Below the pieces are notes generated by a model. It was not told the origin of the DNA and did not search any database. It saw only the letters and a program-made list of their open reading frames with translations. Both the position numbers and the translations under genes were made by a program. 64,000 bases of DNA from Tetramitus jugosus (Eukaryota; Heterolobosea; Eutetramitea; Acrasida; Vahlkampfiidae), in the NCBI GenBank assembly GCA_937625935.1, contig OW569370.1:310001-374000 (forward strand). Reading direction: 5' to 3'. How positions within the stretch are numbered: position 1 is the first letter of the stretch; the number at the start of each line of letters is the position of its first letter. Positions 29,285-38,757 of this stretch are shown one piece after another.

Positions 29285-31105
29285 ATGCCACGAGGCGTGC
29301 CGAAGGACGGCAAGAGAAAGAGAAAGAGAGAGACTGTCAAAAAGAATGAATACTCATCACATTACGTGGTCAAAATCGGTTTGAAATCCTTGTTGTTGCA
29401 TCATCCAACTCTGTTACCAATCATACAAACTCAAGCTCTGGAGATTACAAGGATTGCTCTTAGAATCACTCGATTCATAAATGTGTTCGTGTTGAGATAC
29501 TTGGAGAACGATTGCAACATTCCTCCATTGGATCAAGGATTTATTCAACGGATTGTCTCTGTCTTGTTTGGACCAAAATCAGAAACAAGAGACGGTAATG
29601 TTGCCCTTGCCAATGAATCTGTTAATATGGATGATGTCATAGTCAAACTCAGAAAGCTTTATGAGAATTTTTCCACATCCATCAATTACGTTGCAAAGTC
29701 TCTCAGGGTCAACATCTCCAACATGCTCAAGTTCACGCTTGAACAAAGACTGAGAAAGTATCTGATAGTCAGAATGAGTCAATTGTGTTCGGATCCATCT
29801 ATCCCAAGATCCGAATACAGAAGGGTCGTTGAATACATTATCAGAAGGTTGACATTCAAAACTCCAGTCTATGACTTCATCAAACTGCCTCCAAGGGGGT
29901 TGATTGAAGTCATTCCTGTATTAATTCATGAGATCAAAACACTTGCTGCTGTTGGAACCGATGAAGTTATTGATGAATCTTTTGTGGATAACAACACTAA
30001 CAATATGCTGAAGTTTTACTGGCATGTACAACAATTTCTGACATATCCAAATAGAAGAAAGAAAAATGACATTCGTGAACCGATAGAATTCAAATACAAT
30101 CTGAAGTGTTTGAACACCGGCGAAAAGAAGATTCAGATTGATTCTATCAGAACTGACGGTATTCAAGCCTCTGTTGTTGTCAGACATCAACTCATTGGCA
30201 ATCACAAGAACAATAAGGCAGAGAAATCTAAAGGCGAGAAACAAGCAAAGAAGATGAAGAAAGAAACAACTATTGTTGATCAATATGCAGATTACTTGAT
30301 TGGTATCGATCCTGGTATTGTCACATTGATGAGTTGTGCTGATTCAGATGGTAAAAAGTGGGAGTTCTCCAATAAGGCATACAGACGACTGTCTCATCAT
30401 TCACAGAACGCCAAACGTTTGTTGAAATACAAAGCAAAATGGAACACGAAAACTGGAAAAGATTTAGATGAACTCCATAACTCGATCAAACAAGCCAGTG
30501 TATCGACAAGTGATCTGTTTATCGAACACATTGATTCTGTTTTGAAAGTCGAAGATGACTTGCTTGGTTTTTATTGCACTCCAAAGGTGAAGAGACTGAA
30601 TTGGGACAGCTATATTATGAGAGACAAAACAATTGCTGGAGTAATGAATGATTTTCACAAAAGAGCAAATGGAAGAAAGATGGTCATTGGCATGGGCAAT
30701 GCTGGTTTCAAAAATAGTTACAGAGGACATGCTTCAACGCCCAAGGGCAAACTGTTGAAGAAACTGAATGAACGATTTGAAGTGAAAATGATTGACGAAT
30801 TCATGACCAGCCAAAAATGTTGTGCTTGCCATTCCCATTTGAAGCCAGTCAAGCACAAACGAATGGACAAGAAAGGTGTATCAGCAATCTCTATTGTACG
30901 AGGAGTTAAACAGTGTGCAACCACTAAATGTTTAGTGACTCACAACAGAGGCATCAATGCGGCCAAGAACATGCTCCATCTACTGAGAACAGAAATGGAT
31001 GGACAGTCACGTCCCGATGCCTTCAAGAGGAAGAAAAAGGTCGCAAAAGAATTAATCAAAATGGTGGAACACCTCCAAGGCTCACTCCATCAAGCTGCTA
31101 TGTAA
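29285..31105 (+). CDS. Fanzor (eukaryotic TnpB-like RNA-guided endonuclease family), third RuvC Asp replaced by Gly
   Basis: 606 residues from ATG 29285, one uninterrupted frame. The N-terminus has a likely NLS (GKRKRKRE); residues ~25-330 are the helical recognition part. The RuvC core follows: IGIDPGIVTL with D342; a VIGMGNAGF...YRGHAS block, where TnpB would carry the RuvC-II Glu; and MIDEFMTSQKC with E505, the rearranged glutamate described for Fanzors. A zinc ribbon (C512, C515, C544, C549) ends in HNR-G-INAAKNM. The family has NRD-x-NAA here; G556 (GGC) stands where Asp is expected (GAC/GAT), a one-base change at 30951. Fanzors use a 3' guide RNA to cut DNA and are related to IS605/IS607 accessory proteins. 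No transposase is adjacent. It is either catalytically dead or impaired, or repurposed for RNA-guided binding; the frame itself is intact. Confidence 0.92.
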   Translation: MPRGVPKDGKRKRKRETVKKNEYSSHYVVKIGLKSLLLHHPTLLPIIQTQALEITRIALRITRFINVFVLRYLENDCNIPPLDQGFIQRIVSVLFGPKSETRDGNVALANESVNMDDVIVKLRKLYENFSTSINYVAKSLRVNISNMLKFTLEQRLRKYLIVRMSQLCSDPSIPRSEYRRVVEYIIRRLTFKTPVYDFIKLPPRGLIEVIPVLIHEIKTLAAVGTDEVIDESFVDNNTNNMLKFYWHVQQFLTYPNRRKKNDIREPIEFKYNLKCLNTGEKKIQIDSIRTDGIQASVVVRHQLIGNHKNNKAEKSKGEKQAKKMKKETTIVDQYADYLIGIDPGIVTLMSCADSDGKKWEFSNKAYRRLSHHSQNAKRLLKYKAKWNTKTGKDLDELHNSIKQASVSTSDLFIEHIDSVLKVEDDLLGFYCTPKVKRLNWDSYIMRDKTIAGVMNDFHKRANGRKMVIGMGNAGFKNSYRGHASTPKGKLLKKLNERFEVKMIDEFMTSQKCCACHSHLKPVKHKRMDKKGVSAISIVRGVKQCATTKCLVTHNRGINAAKNMLHLLRTEMDGQSRPDAFKRKKKVAKELIKMVEHLQGSLHQAAM

Positions 31106-31193
31106 ATCCCGATTATGTAGGAGCGTTAAGGTGTCTTATCGGGAAACCATAATGTTTTTATTATGGCTTACAGTAGACCGCCACCTTAATACT
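31106..31193 (+). ncRNA. candidate Fanzor guide-RNA (fRNA/omega-RNA) scaffold, pseudoknot
   Basis: One base after the Fanzor stop, three perfect stems can form. Stem 1: 31107-31113 (TCCCGAT) with 31138-31144. Stem 2: 31126-31133 (TTAAGGTG), inside the stem 1 loop, with 31182-31189 (CACCTTAA) downstream, plus a possible G-U pair 31125/31190. Stem 3: 31147-31153 (CCATAAT) with 31160-31166, loop of six. Stems 1 and 2 interlock as an H-type pseudoknot enclosing hairpin 3. Position (3' of the nuclease ORF) and pseudoknotted form are what is known for TnpB omega-RNAs and Fanzor fRNAs. In that model the guide starts just 3' of ~31190. Confidence 0.6.
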
Positions 31194-34100
31194 TTGTAAA
31201 ACCAGGATAGAATGACATTCCTGCTTTCCATTCAGCAATTAGAGCTGGCAACACTTCAGGTTCTCTCATTTCGAATGACTCCTTCTCAGTTTCAGAGAGA
31301 CAGTTTTCTGGTACTGAAGTACTCGTGGCGTTATCCATAGCTCCATGTCTCTGTGATAGATACTGAATGATCATTCTTCGACAATTTTGGCTTGACAGCA
31401 GCAGATAGTTCTCAAAGAAGTGCAATAGATCACTCTTCTTCAATGTGGCCAATGCTTCTAACTTTCGCTCGGCTCTATCAAAGAGATATTGTCTTGCCAT
31501 AACTTCTCTCCAGAATCTAACTGCTTCATCCTTCAAATGCTTATCCTTTTCTTCAATCGTAGCTCTCAAACCACTGATATGGGTGCTAATTTCCTCATCG
31601 CTTGTTTGCTCCAAAACGTCATAAAATTGTTGCATGAAGAGATCAATTCTACCCTGAATGAACTGTGGTGTCTTTGTATCAGATTGGATGATAAAAGAAA
31701 GGGAGTTAATGTTATTATCTCGTCTGGCTCTTGAAAACACTAGATAACCGAGTTGTTCCACAGTTCTCAACTGTGAGTAGAATGGAGTGGAGATAATTTG
31801 AGCCAAAAGATCCAAAATAACATCCTGTTGAATGTTTCTCAATCCAATTTGATAAATAACCTCGATAGCAGAGTTCTCGTTCTGGTTTGGAACTGGTTTT
31901 TGAACAAGATAATCCTTTCCTTCCTCAAGCTTAACAATTCGTTCCATGGGTATTTGAGATGGCAATGGTTCTCTGTGCTTGAATTTACGATTGTTACGCT
32001 CTCCAAATAAGATATCTTCGGTTTTATCAGCCAAATTGAGTGCTTCAGCTTCGTTCATATTTCCAATCATTAAAAACTCAGCTTTCAAACACAATAAATA
32101 TTGAGGCACAAAATCGCTCAGCATTTCGAACGTGATATCACCAATGACATGTGCATATTGATCGTAAGTCCACTTTGATAAGTATGTACTTTCAAAACTT
32201 GTGATCAATACGTGCTCATATGGTTGATTTTGAGCCATGTTATTATATTGTTCAGTCAAATCATTCTTGAGCACTTCGAATCTGCTGCGCTCAAAGCTAT
32301 GATCAGCAAACTTTTCAAACACAATGTGATTGAGCTCAACAATTCTGTCATTGTAGCCACTCAAATAAATAGTGAATCCTGTTACGCTGGACTGAATATC
32401 ATAGTAGACACCGGCCATCTCTGCTTCATATGCAATTTCATTCAACTGATCGGCAACTAACATTGACAACAACTTGCTCAAAACTACAACTCTTGGTGAG
32501 GTATATGACTCAGGAATGATCAAGTTGTAAAAGATGTTAACCTTTGGTTGCTTGAAGACATAATCTTGCTTAAACCAAAGTTTCACTTTGCCATTGTCTC
32601 TGAGTAGCGAAGGGAAAGGGTTTCGCTCTTCAACTTGCTTGATTGCAAAACTTTGCGGAATGAATGGATTTGGACGTACAAGCTTCACTGCAGCAGGTTC
32701 TCCAACATGTTCTCCCTTTGCCCAGTTTGTAATTAGTTCAGCTTCAATATCAGATTTTGAATATTTGATCTTGTACCACTTTTCTTCCTCTGTTCCTTCT
32801 TCTTCGTGTCCTTGACTGGCAAAGTATATGTTCATATTTGAAGGAACTATATAATTTAGATAATCATTGAGAACATCTGGAGAGTAATCAAATGAAAGGA
32901 AGCTGGCACTCATAACCTTATCGGCTGGATACTTTTGCATATTGCCTGCCAATCTACTGATGTAATCTGGATCAGATCGCTTGTCCATGTATTGGAATTG
33001 AGCAAGAGACAAGTTGGCTGTCTCATCGAAAATGTGTTTCTGTGGTCCTGCTTCTCTCAACAACTTTAGGTATTCAAACACTGAAGAAACAACCTTTTTC
33101 CACTGCTTTTCACCTTCGCTGGTCATTCTCATGCTGATCATAAAGAGTTGATATCCATTAAATTGGTGGGCAACACCGGCAGCGAACGAATAGAGGAGAC
33201 CCAGACCCTTCAAATAAGAAAATAGTGATCCTTCTCCTTCGTGTCCAAGATAATGGGAATAATAACGATCTGGTTTGATCATCCAATTCACTGTTGTATC
33301 ATCGATACGAATTGGAAATATAAGTGTCATCTCCTTCGTGTCCTTGATTGGTACATACTTGTAAAACTTGGTCAGTTCACTCGGAGTGAACACCTTCTGT
33401 TCCACATACTCCAAACTCGGAAGTGGAACATTCATGTTTTTGACTTGCGAGAAGGATTCACTGACCCAGGAAACAAGTGTCTCAATGGAATGATTGGACG
33501 ATATGACCAATCGCATCAAATTAGCCGAATAATACTTGGAATGAAACTTGATCAACTCATCTCGAATGTTCAACGAATTTTCAGTTGGAATCCGATCCAG
33601 AGTCTCCAAATTACCAGTACCAAACTTGTGGAACGGATGAGATGAATTGCACGATGTTTTCACGAGTTGAAACCTTCGCCACATGTCCTGTGGAATATTC
33701 TTTGAGTGTTCACTCTCAATCGCCATCATTTCTCTTGCCGTAGCATCCTGAGTGAACAATGGAGCAATAAAGAATTGTGCAAATCGATCCAGTCCCTCTT
33801 TAAATGCATCATTGGCCACATTGAAGTGATAATTGGTGGACTCCATATCCGTAAATGCATTTGTGTCTCCACCATTCATCTTTACACTAAAACAAACAAC
33901 AAACCATGTCAATTACAAAAAAATCAACAAATCATGATTACAAAAAACACCACAAAACTTGTTTCTTACAATTTTTGATAAGATCCTTCTTCAGGATACT
34001 TTTCTGTGCCTAAAAACAACATGTGTTCACAAAAATGAGCCAAACCAGCGATACCCTCAGGATCATTCAAATGACCCACATTGATGTCCATTGCTGCAGT

Positions 34101-34490
34101 GCTTTTTTCAGCACTCTTATCACTGATCAAAAGCACAGGCAATTGGTTCGTTTCAAGTTCATAGTAATGATAAATTCTATCATCTGTGATTGGTTTTTGA
34201 ATTTCTGTGTGGCTGTTCATGTTTGTCTGTGCTGTCTTTGTTTTTGTGTGAGCGCAATCGCTTTGTTGATTCAAATTCCAATAATTATTATTCTTGTCGG
34301 AGGAAGAAGGTAAAGTCTTGAGTTCTGCAAAAGGAGCTGTTGTGTTCGTCGTTTGATTGTTGTGACTACTCAAAGAATGAGGAAGATGTCCGTTGTTGTC
34401 GGTATTGGCTGAAACCAAAGCAAGAAGAAACCATGGTGAGAGGATAAAAATTGCCAACAACAGGAGAACAGAAGTGGTAGCTCTGAACAT
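31186..34490 (-). CDS. insulin-degrading-enzyme-like M16A metallopeptidase with signal peptide, two exons
   Basis: Exons are 34490-33970 and 33886-31186 on the minus strand (1073 residues), with an 83-nt GTAAGA intron. The splice gives EGSYQK-F-VKMNGGDTNAFTD, the standard insulysin text. Zinc ligands are present: HFCEHMLF (inverted HxxEH) and, in exon 2, MMAIESEHSKN with the third-ligand Glu. The C-terminal inactive half is complete (QIGLRNIQQDVILDLLAQI, TVEQLGYLVFSR). The enzyme is a clamshell protease for peptides. Start 34490 gives MFRATTSVLLLLAIFILSPW, a clear signal peptide, whereas animal IDE is mainly cytosolic or mitochondrial; an in-frame ATG at 34622 would bury it. The stop codon (31186-31188) lies inside the 3' strand of the predicted Fanzor RNA stem 2. 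Confidence 0.92.
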
Positions 34491-34622
34491 CCTTCGATTG
34501 AGAGGGTACGATTGTTTTGATTGTGGTGTAAAGTCACAAAAATAAAATTTTGGGGTTTTATGTACAAACTGGGGGCTTCTTTCCTGTAAGAAGTTAGTAT
34601 GTTGGTGATTCGAATGAAACAT

Positions 34623-36071
34623 TCATTCGTCGTCGTCATCAGATTCCTCTTCCCAGTCTTCTTCATCCGAGTCCGAGTCTTCCTCAGATTCATCGTCATC
34701 GTCTTCTTCTTCCTCATCAGATTCATCTTCCTCATCAGAATCAGAATCATCCTGATCTTCAGTATCAGAATTGGATTGATCCATGACTGCTGCATCGGCA
34801 GACTGAACAAAGTCAAACTGGTAGATGCTATATGGACAGGAAGATGAACTTACGACAAGTAAATCCATGTAGCTGGGCCTGGAGTGACCCTGTGGTTGAC
34901 CTGATAGCTCCTCTGGTTCTTCGTCAAGAACACCGACGCTGTGACAACTACGACCAGAGATTGAATAACAATAATCATTGTGAGTGCCTTGTTCCAATCG
35001 AGAATGTACTTCATAATTGAAGTCTTGATACAAATCATCTTCGTCGTCATCGTACTCGTCGTCCACATCGTCATAGTCCTCATATTCCTCATTCTCATCG
35101 TCATATCCGTCCTCGTCATACTCATCACAGTTCCAAGTCTTTTCTGGTTGAGTTCCATCTTCTGACAATGAGAAGTCAGGATTGGAGAAGGATTTGACCA
35201 TGCGGATGGTGTCTCGTTGTTTGAACACAGCCTGGGACATGAGATCTGAATATGTGACCTTGTTGTCACAAATGTCTTCGCATCCTGATACGCCGTCTGC
35301 TGAGTAATATCGGAAATCATTGTCAATCTTGCTTCCAAACACTGGCAAGCAATAGAGAATATAGGGAGAGGAACAATGGGCATCATTTTCATCACTGTAG
35401 TCATCGTCATCACTGTCACTGTTTCTGTTGGATGGTGCAGTCACAGTTTCAAATCGTACCGGTGTTCCATCACTCTTGTTCCACACAGTTTTGAGATTAT
35501 ATCGTCGTGCGAATGCCATGAGATGATCCGGTGATCTTCCCTTGTCTCTAAAGAAAAGGAATACCGTATCCATTGTAATCAATTCTCCTTCACTTAATTC
35601 TCCGGGATACTTTGAGAGTTGTCTCACCACTTTACCAATGAATTCCTTTGGTCTCATGGCACAACCACTCCCGGAGCCACTACTGCTCAGTGAAGAACAT
35701 GAGGAGCGACTGGGCATCGATGATTGCTCATAAATGTCCAATCGAAAGTGCTTTGCATATTGTTTCAAAATGAACTCAATCTGAGTCTCCTCTTCGTGAC
35801 CGAGCCAAAAGGGAACAGTCGAATTGTGTTGTTGCTGCTGATGCTGATGGAGCAACTTGTTCGCAGCAGTGACAGTTGCATGTGCAGAATCCGATGCCAG
35901 TTCGTTCTTCGGCGCACGCAAGTTCTTCATTTGATGGTACAAGAGCTTCTTGTTGTTCATGGATAATTGTTGTTGTTCTTGTTGTGGTTGCGGTTGTTGG
36001 TGAGGCCAGCCAGGTGAAAAGTTCATCATGTACTTGTTGGTATTGTAAGATAGAGTAGTCAATGTCATCAT
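34623..36071 (-). CDS. unknown protein with strongly acidic C-terminal tail
   Basis: 482 residues from ATG 36071 (next base triplet also ATG). A folded core seems to lie at residues ~95-290: GHEEETQIEFILKQYAKHF, KEFIGKVVRQLSKYPGELSEGE, TVFLFFRDKGRSPDHLMAFARRYNLKTVW, SPYILYCLPVFGSKIDNDFRYYSADG. I do not recognise this core. After it come Asp/Glu/Tyr-rich stretches and a ~45-residue terminal run of Asp, Glu and Ser. Such tails suit histone or ribosomal-protein binding, but that is inference. The stop abuts an upstream in-frame ATG of the IDE gene (34622/34623). Confidence 0.8.
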   Translation of the reverse strand: MMTLTTLSYNTNKYMMNFSPGWPHQQPQPQQEQQQLSMNNKKLLYHQMKNLRAPKNELASDSAHATVTAANKLLHQHQQQQHNSTVPFWLGHEEETQIEFILKQYAKHFRLDIYEQSSMPSRSSCSSLSSSGSGSGCAMRPKEFIGKVVRQLSKYPGELSEGELITMDTVFLFFRDKGRSPDHLMAFARRYNLKTVWNKSDGTPVRFETVTAPSNRNSDSDDDDYSDENDAHCSSPYILYCLPVFGSKIDNDFRYYSADGVSGCEDICDNKVTYSDLMSQAVFKQRDTIRMVKSFSNPDFSLSEDGTQPEKTWNCDEYDEDGYDDENEEYEDYDDVDDEYDDDEDDLYQDFNYEVHSRLEQGTHNDYCYSISGRSCHSVGVLDEEPEELSGQPQGHSRPSYMDLLVVSSSSCPYSIYQFDFVQSADAAVMDQSNSDTEDQDDSDSDEEDESDEEEEDDDDESEEDSDSDEEDWEEESDDDDE

Positions 36072-36917
36072 TTGTTCTGTAGTTGTCGTTATAGCAATAA
36101 TAGTTGTTGTTGATGTTGTTGGTTGCAAAGAGCATTGAGTTAATGGTTGTTGTAATAGTTGAAAAACTGTAGTAAGTTTTTTGTGGTTGTTGTGGGTAGT
36201 TTTGTTGGTTTGGTCGGTAGAGCTGTAAGCTAAGCGTCGTTTGTAAGTTCAAACTTCTGATATTTCAAATAGTTTTTTGGTTGGAGAACAAAATAGTTGT
36301 TGTGTTCTTTGTTTGCTTTGTGTGCGGGAGAGAAGGTAATATGTACGTTTTACTGTGGATCCTTTGTCAGGTTGTGAAGTTCTCTCTATGTTCTCTCTTT
36401 TGTTGAGTCTGTTTTTTCAGAGTTTGTGTCACAACCAGACATATCTTTCACAAGAGTATCTCCAGAGATCGAGGAACCAGCAGGAAAGTTGTTCTGCCAG
36501 AAGTGCCATGAAGGAACACCGGTTTTTGCTCAGGTTATAATTAGTTCGCAGCTTGTTATTTGTGGATAAAAGCCCGATGGGCGGAGATCAATCTGGTAGG
36601 TGAACCTATTCATCTACGGACCAATAAGCGGATTGATTACCACTTGATTGGGAATTGGGGTAATTTTTTGGGATATTTGATGTTCTCACTATTTAGAGAG
36701 AATGGATATTGAGAGGATGAAAAAGATCTGTAGCTGGATAACGGATGTTAATTGCCCTTAGAGTGGACAAGTGACATGAGAATTAACACCAATTCATAGT
36801 GTTCTTTTTGTTGTTATTCTCTTACAAGGCGTCGGTTACCATTGGTTAACACACCTTCCAAAAAACGAAGAACAGAAACACAAAAAAAAGCAATCACAAA
36901 CACATTCATCTGATTCC
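36072..36917. other. intergenic region, 846 bp
   Basis: Upstream regions of two divergent genes. CAA-rich on the minus sense strand near 36071. Short frames at 36355-36540 have no features of a gene. No RNA gene recognised. Confidence 0.45.
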
Positions 36918-37343
36918 ATGTACATTACCAACCGAACCAAGTATTCCCTAATTGCTTTTGCAGTGATTTGTCTGCTGTATTGCACTATAATCCTACCCTA
37001 TCCAACTGTGCAGAATCGTTGGCTAACGAGTTGTTCACTGACTTCGTTTCTAATGTTCGGTTGGGACAAAAAATTGGCTTATCGGGGTGGCAAGAGGCGA
37101 GTACCGGAGCATTCCATGTTTCTTGTGACACTCATTGGAGGTTATGTCGGATCTTTCTTAGGAATGATTTTGTGTGCTCACAAAACCAGGAAACCAAAAT
37201 ATTGGTTGGTTCTTCTGCTTTCGGTGCTGGTGTTTCACGGTGTTCAAATTGTGCAAGCTCTGATGCCCTACATTGAGCTTTTAATCTTTATGTGGAAGCA
37301 ACTTCGAGCTTCTCCTAGAGTCAACGTTGATACAATGGGGTGA
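36918..37343 (+). CDS. DUF1294 membrane protein
   Basis: 141 residues from ATG 36918. The DUF1294 signature is clear: SFLMFGWDKKLAYRGGKRRVPEHSMFLVTLIGGYVGSFLGM, followed by HKTRKPKYW. Three to four transmembrane helices are predicted by eye (residues ~8-28, 38-50, 66-85, 95-125). The family is common in bacteria and scattered in eukaryotes, and its function is unknown. It faces the ACAD8 gene with 24 bp between stops. Confidence 0.85.
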   Translation: MYITNRTKYSLIAFAVICLLYCTIILPYPTVQNRWLTSCSLTSFLMFGWDKKLAYRGGKRRVPEHSMFLVTLIGGYVGSFLGMILCAHKTRKPKYWLVLLLSVLVFHGVQIVQALMPYIELLIFMWKQLRASPRVNVDTMG

Positions 37344-37367
37344 ACCGTAAAGTTAAGATTTGTGATT

Positions 37368-38609
37368 TTATTCTTCCTTGAGCAATTGTCTGCTCATGAT
37401 CAATCTCATGACTTCATTCGTTCCTTCAAGGATGGAGTGAACTCTCAAATCTCTGAGATATCTCTCAATTGGATAATCTTTCAAATAGCCATAACCTCCA
37501 TGCATCTGCAAGCATTGATTCACAACATCGAAGCACTCATCAGTCACAAATCTCTTAGCCATCGAACACTTGAATGTGTAGTCTGCTTCCTTTGCATCAA
37601 GTGCCTTGGCTGCCTCTCTGACCAACAATCTACTTGCTTCGACTTGAGTGGCCATATCAGCAATCTTGAATTGAAGGTATTGATTGTCTGCAATTGGCTT
37701 ACCGAATTGCTTTCTAGTGCGAATGTAATCACGAGTCAAATCCAAACTTTTTTGAGCACCACCCAACGAGCACGTAGCAATGTTGATTCTGCCACCGTCG
37801 AGACCACTCATGGCAATCTTGAATCCCTGACCTTCCTTACCGAGCAAGTTCTCCACTGGCACCTTGCAATTGTCCATGACAACAGCTCTTGTTGGTTGAG
37901 AATTCCAACCGAGCTTGCTCTCATTCTTACCAAAGCTCAATCCTTCGAATCCCTTCTCAACAATAAAGCAAGAAATGCCCTTTGCAGACGCATCACCCGT
38001 TCTTGCCATAATCAAATAAACACCACTCGATCCAGCTCCACTAATAAACGCCTTTTCACCAGTCAACAGATAATGACTCTTATCTTCGCTCAGAACAGCA
38101 CGGGTCTTGAGTGAGGCAGCATCCGATCCTGCACCAGGCTCCGTCAAACAATAACTCGCAAACGTTTCCATGGAACAAATATCAGGCAAAAATTTTTCCT
38201 TTTGTGCATCACTGCCAAACGTATCAATCATCCAAGCACACATGTTATGAATGGTAATGTATGCCGTAGTGCTGGTACACCCTTGACTCAATTGCTCAAA
38301 AATGATACTTGCATCCAGTCTCTTGAGCCCAGTTCCACCAAATTGCTCATTGACATAAACTCCGCCAAATCCCAGTTCAGCAGCCTTCTTGAGAGTATCA
38401 ATGGGGAAAGTCTTGTTTTCGTCCCATTCGGCAGCATGAGGATACATTTCGTTCATGGCAAAATCACGAGCCATTTGTTGAATTTCCAATTGTTCACTGG
38501 TGAGGTTACTCGATTGGTAGCTGTTGAGAAAAGTGGAGTAGTAAAGATGTTGTTGGAGCTTGCGACCTTGTGCGAAAAGTCTAGACGTCTTGTTCAGTGA
38601 TCTCAACAT
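37368..38609 (-). CDS. ACAD8: isobutyryl-CoA dehydrogenase, mitochondrial (acyl-CoA dehydrogenase family)
   Basis: 413 residues from ATG 38609. This start gives a mitochondrial presequence ([20 protein letters not shown]) ahead of the mature start; an in-frame ATG upstream would add a hydrophilic extension. Acyl-CoA dehydrogenase blocks are complete: [70 protein letters not shown] and [12 protein letters not shown] with the catalytic Glu. The [10 protein letters not shown]-like [15 protein letters not shown] block points to the valine-pathway enzyme, which oxidises isobutyryl-CoA to methacrylyl-CoA with FAD. Confidence 0.92.
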   Translation of the reverse strand: MLRSLNKTSRLFAQGRKLQQHLYYSTFLNSYQSSNLTSEQLEIQQMARDFAMNEMYPHAAEWDENKTFPIDTLKKAAELGFGGVYVNEQFGGTGLKRLDASIIFEQLSQGCTSTTAYITIHNMCAWMIDTFGSDAQKEKFLPDICSMETFASYCLTEPGAGSDAASLKTRAVLSEDKSHYLLTGEKAFISGAGSSGVYLIMARTGDASAKGISCFIVEKGFEGLSFGKNESKLGWNSQPTRAVVMDNCKVPVENLLGKEGQGFKIAMSGLDGGRINIATCSLGGAQKSLDLTRDYIRTRKQFGKPIADNQYLQFKIADMATQVEASRLLVREAAKALDAKEADYTFKCSMAKRFVTDECFDVVNQCLQMHGGYGYLKDYPIERYLRDLRVHSILEGTNEVMRLIMSRQLLKEE

Positions 38610-38757
38610 GTTGTGTGGGTGCGTGGAGGTGTTGAAAAAAGCTTGTTTGTTGGTGATGATTTTTTTTTGGTGCAGGTTTTGGATGTCGATTGGAGGTGAT
38701 CGGTTTTTTGCTTCCTGGTTGATTTGGTTATTCCGCCAATTGTCATTGGTGGTTTCG

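Noticed and set aside
34830-34860. 26-nt intron-like segment (GTAAGT...ATATAG) inside the acidic-tail gene
   Set aside because: Too short for the spliceosome, and the frame is open through it.
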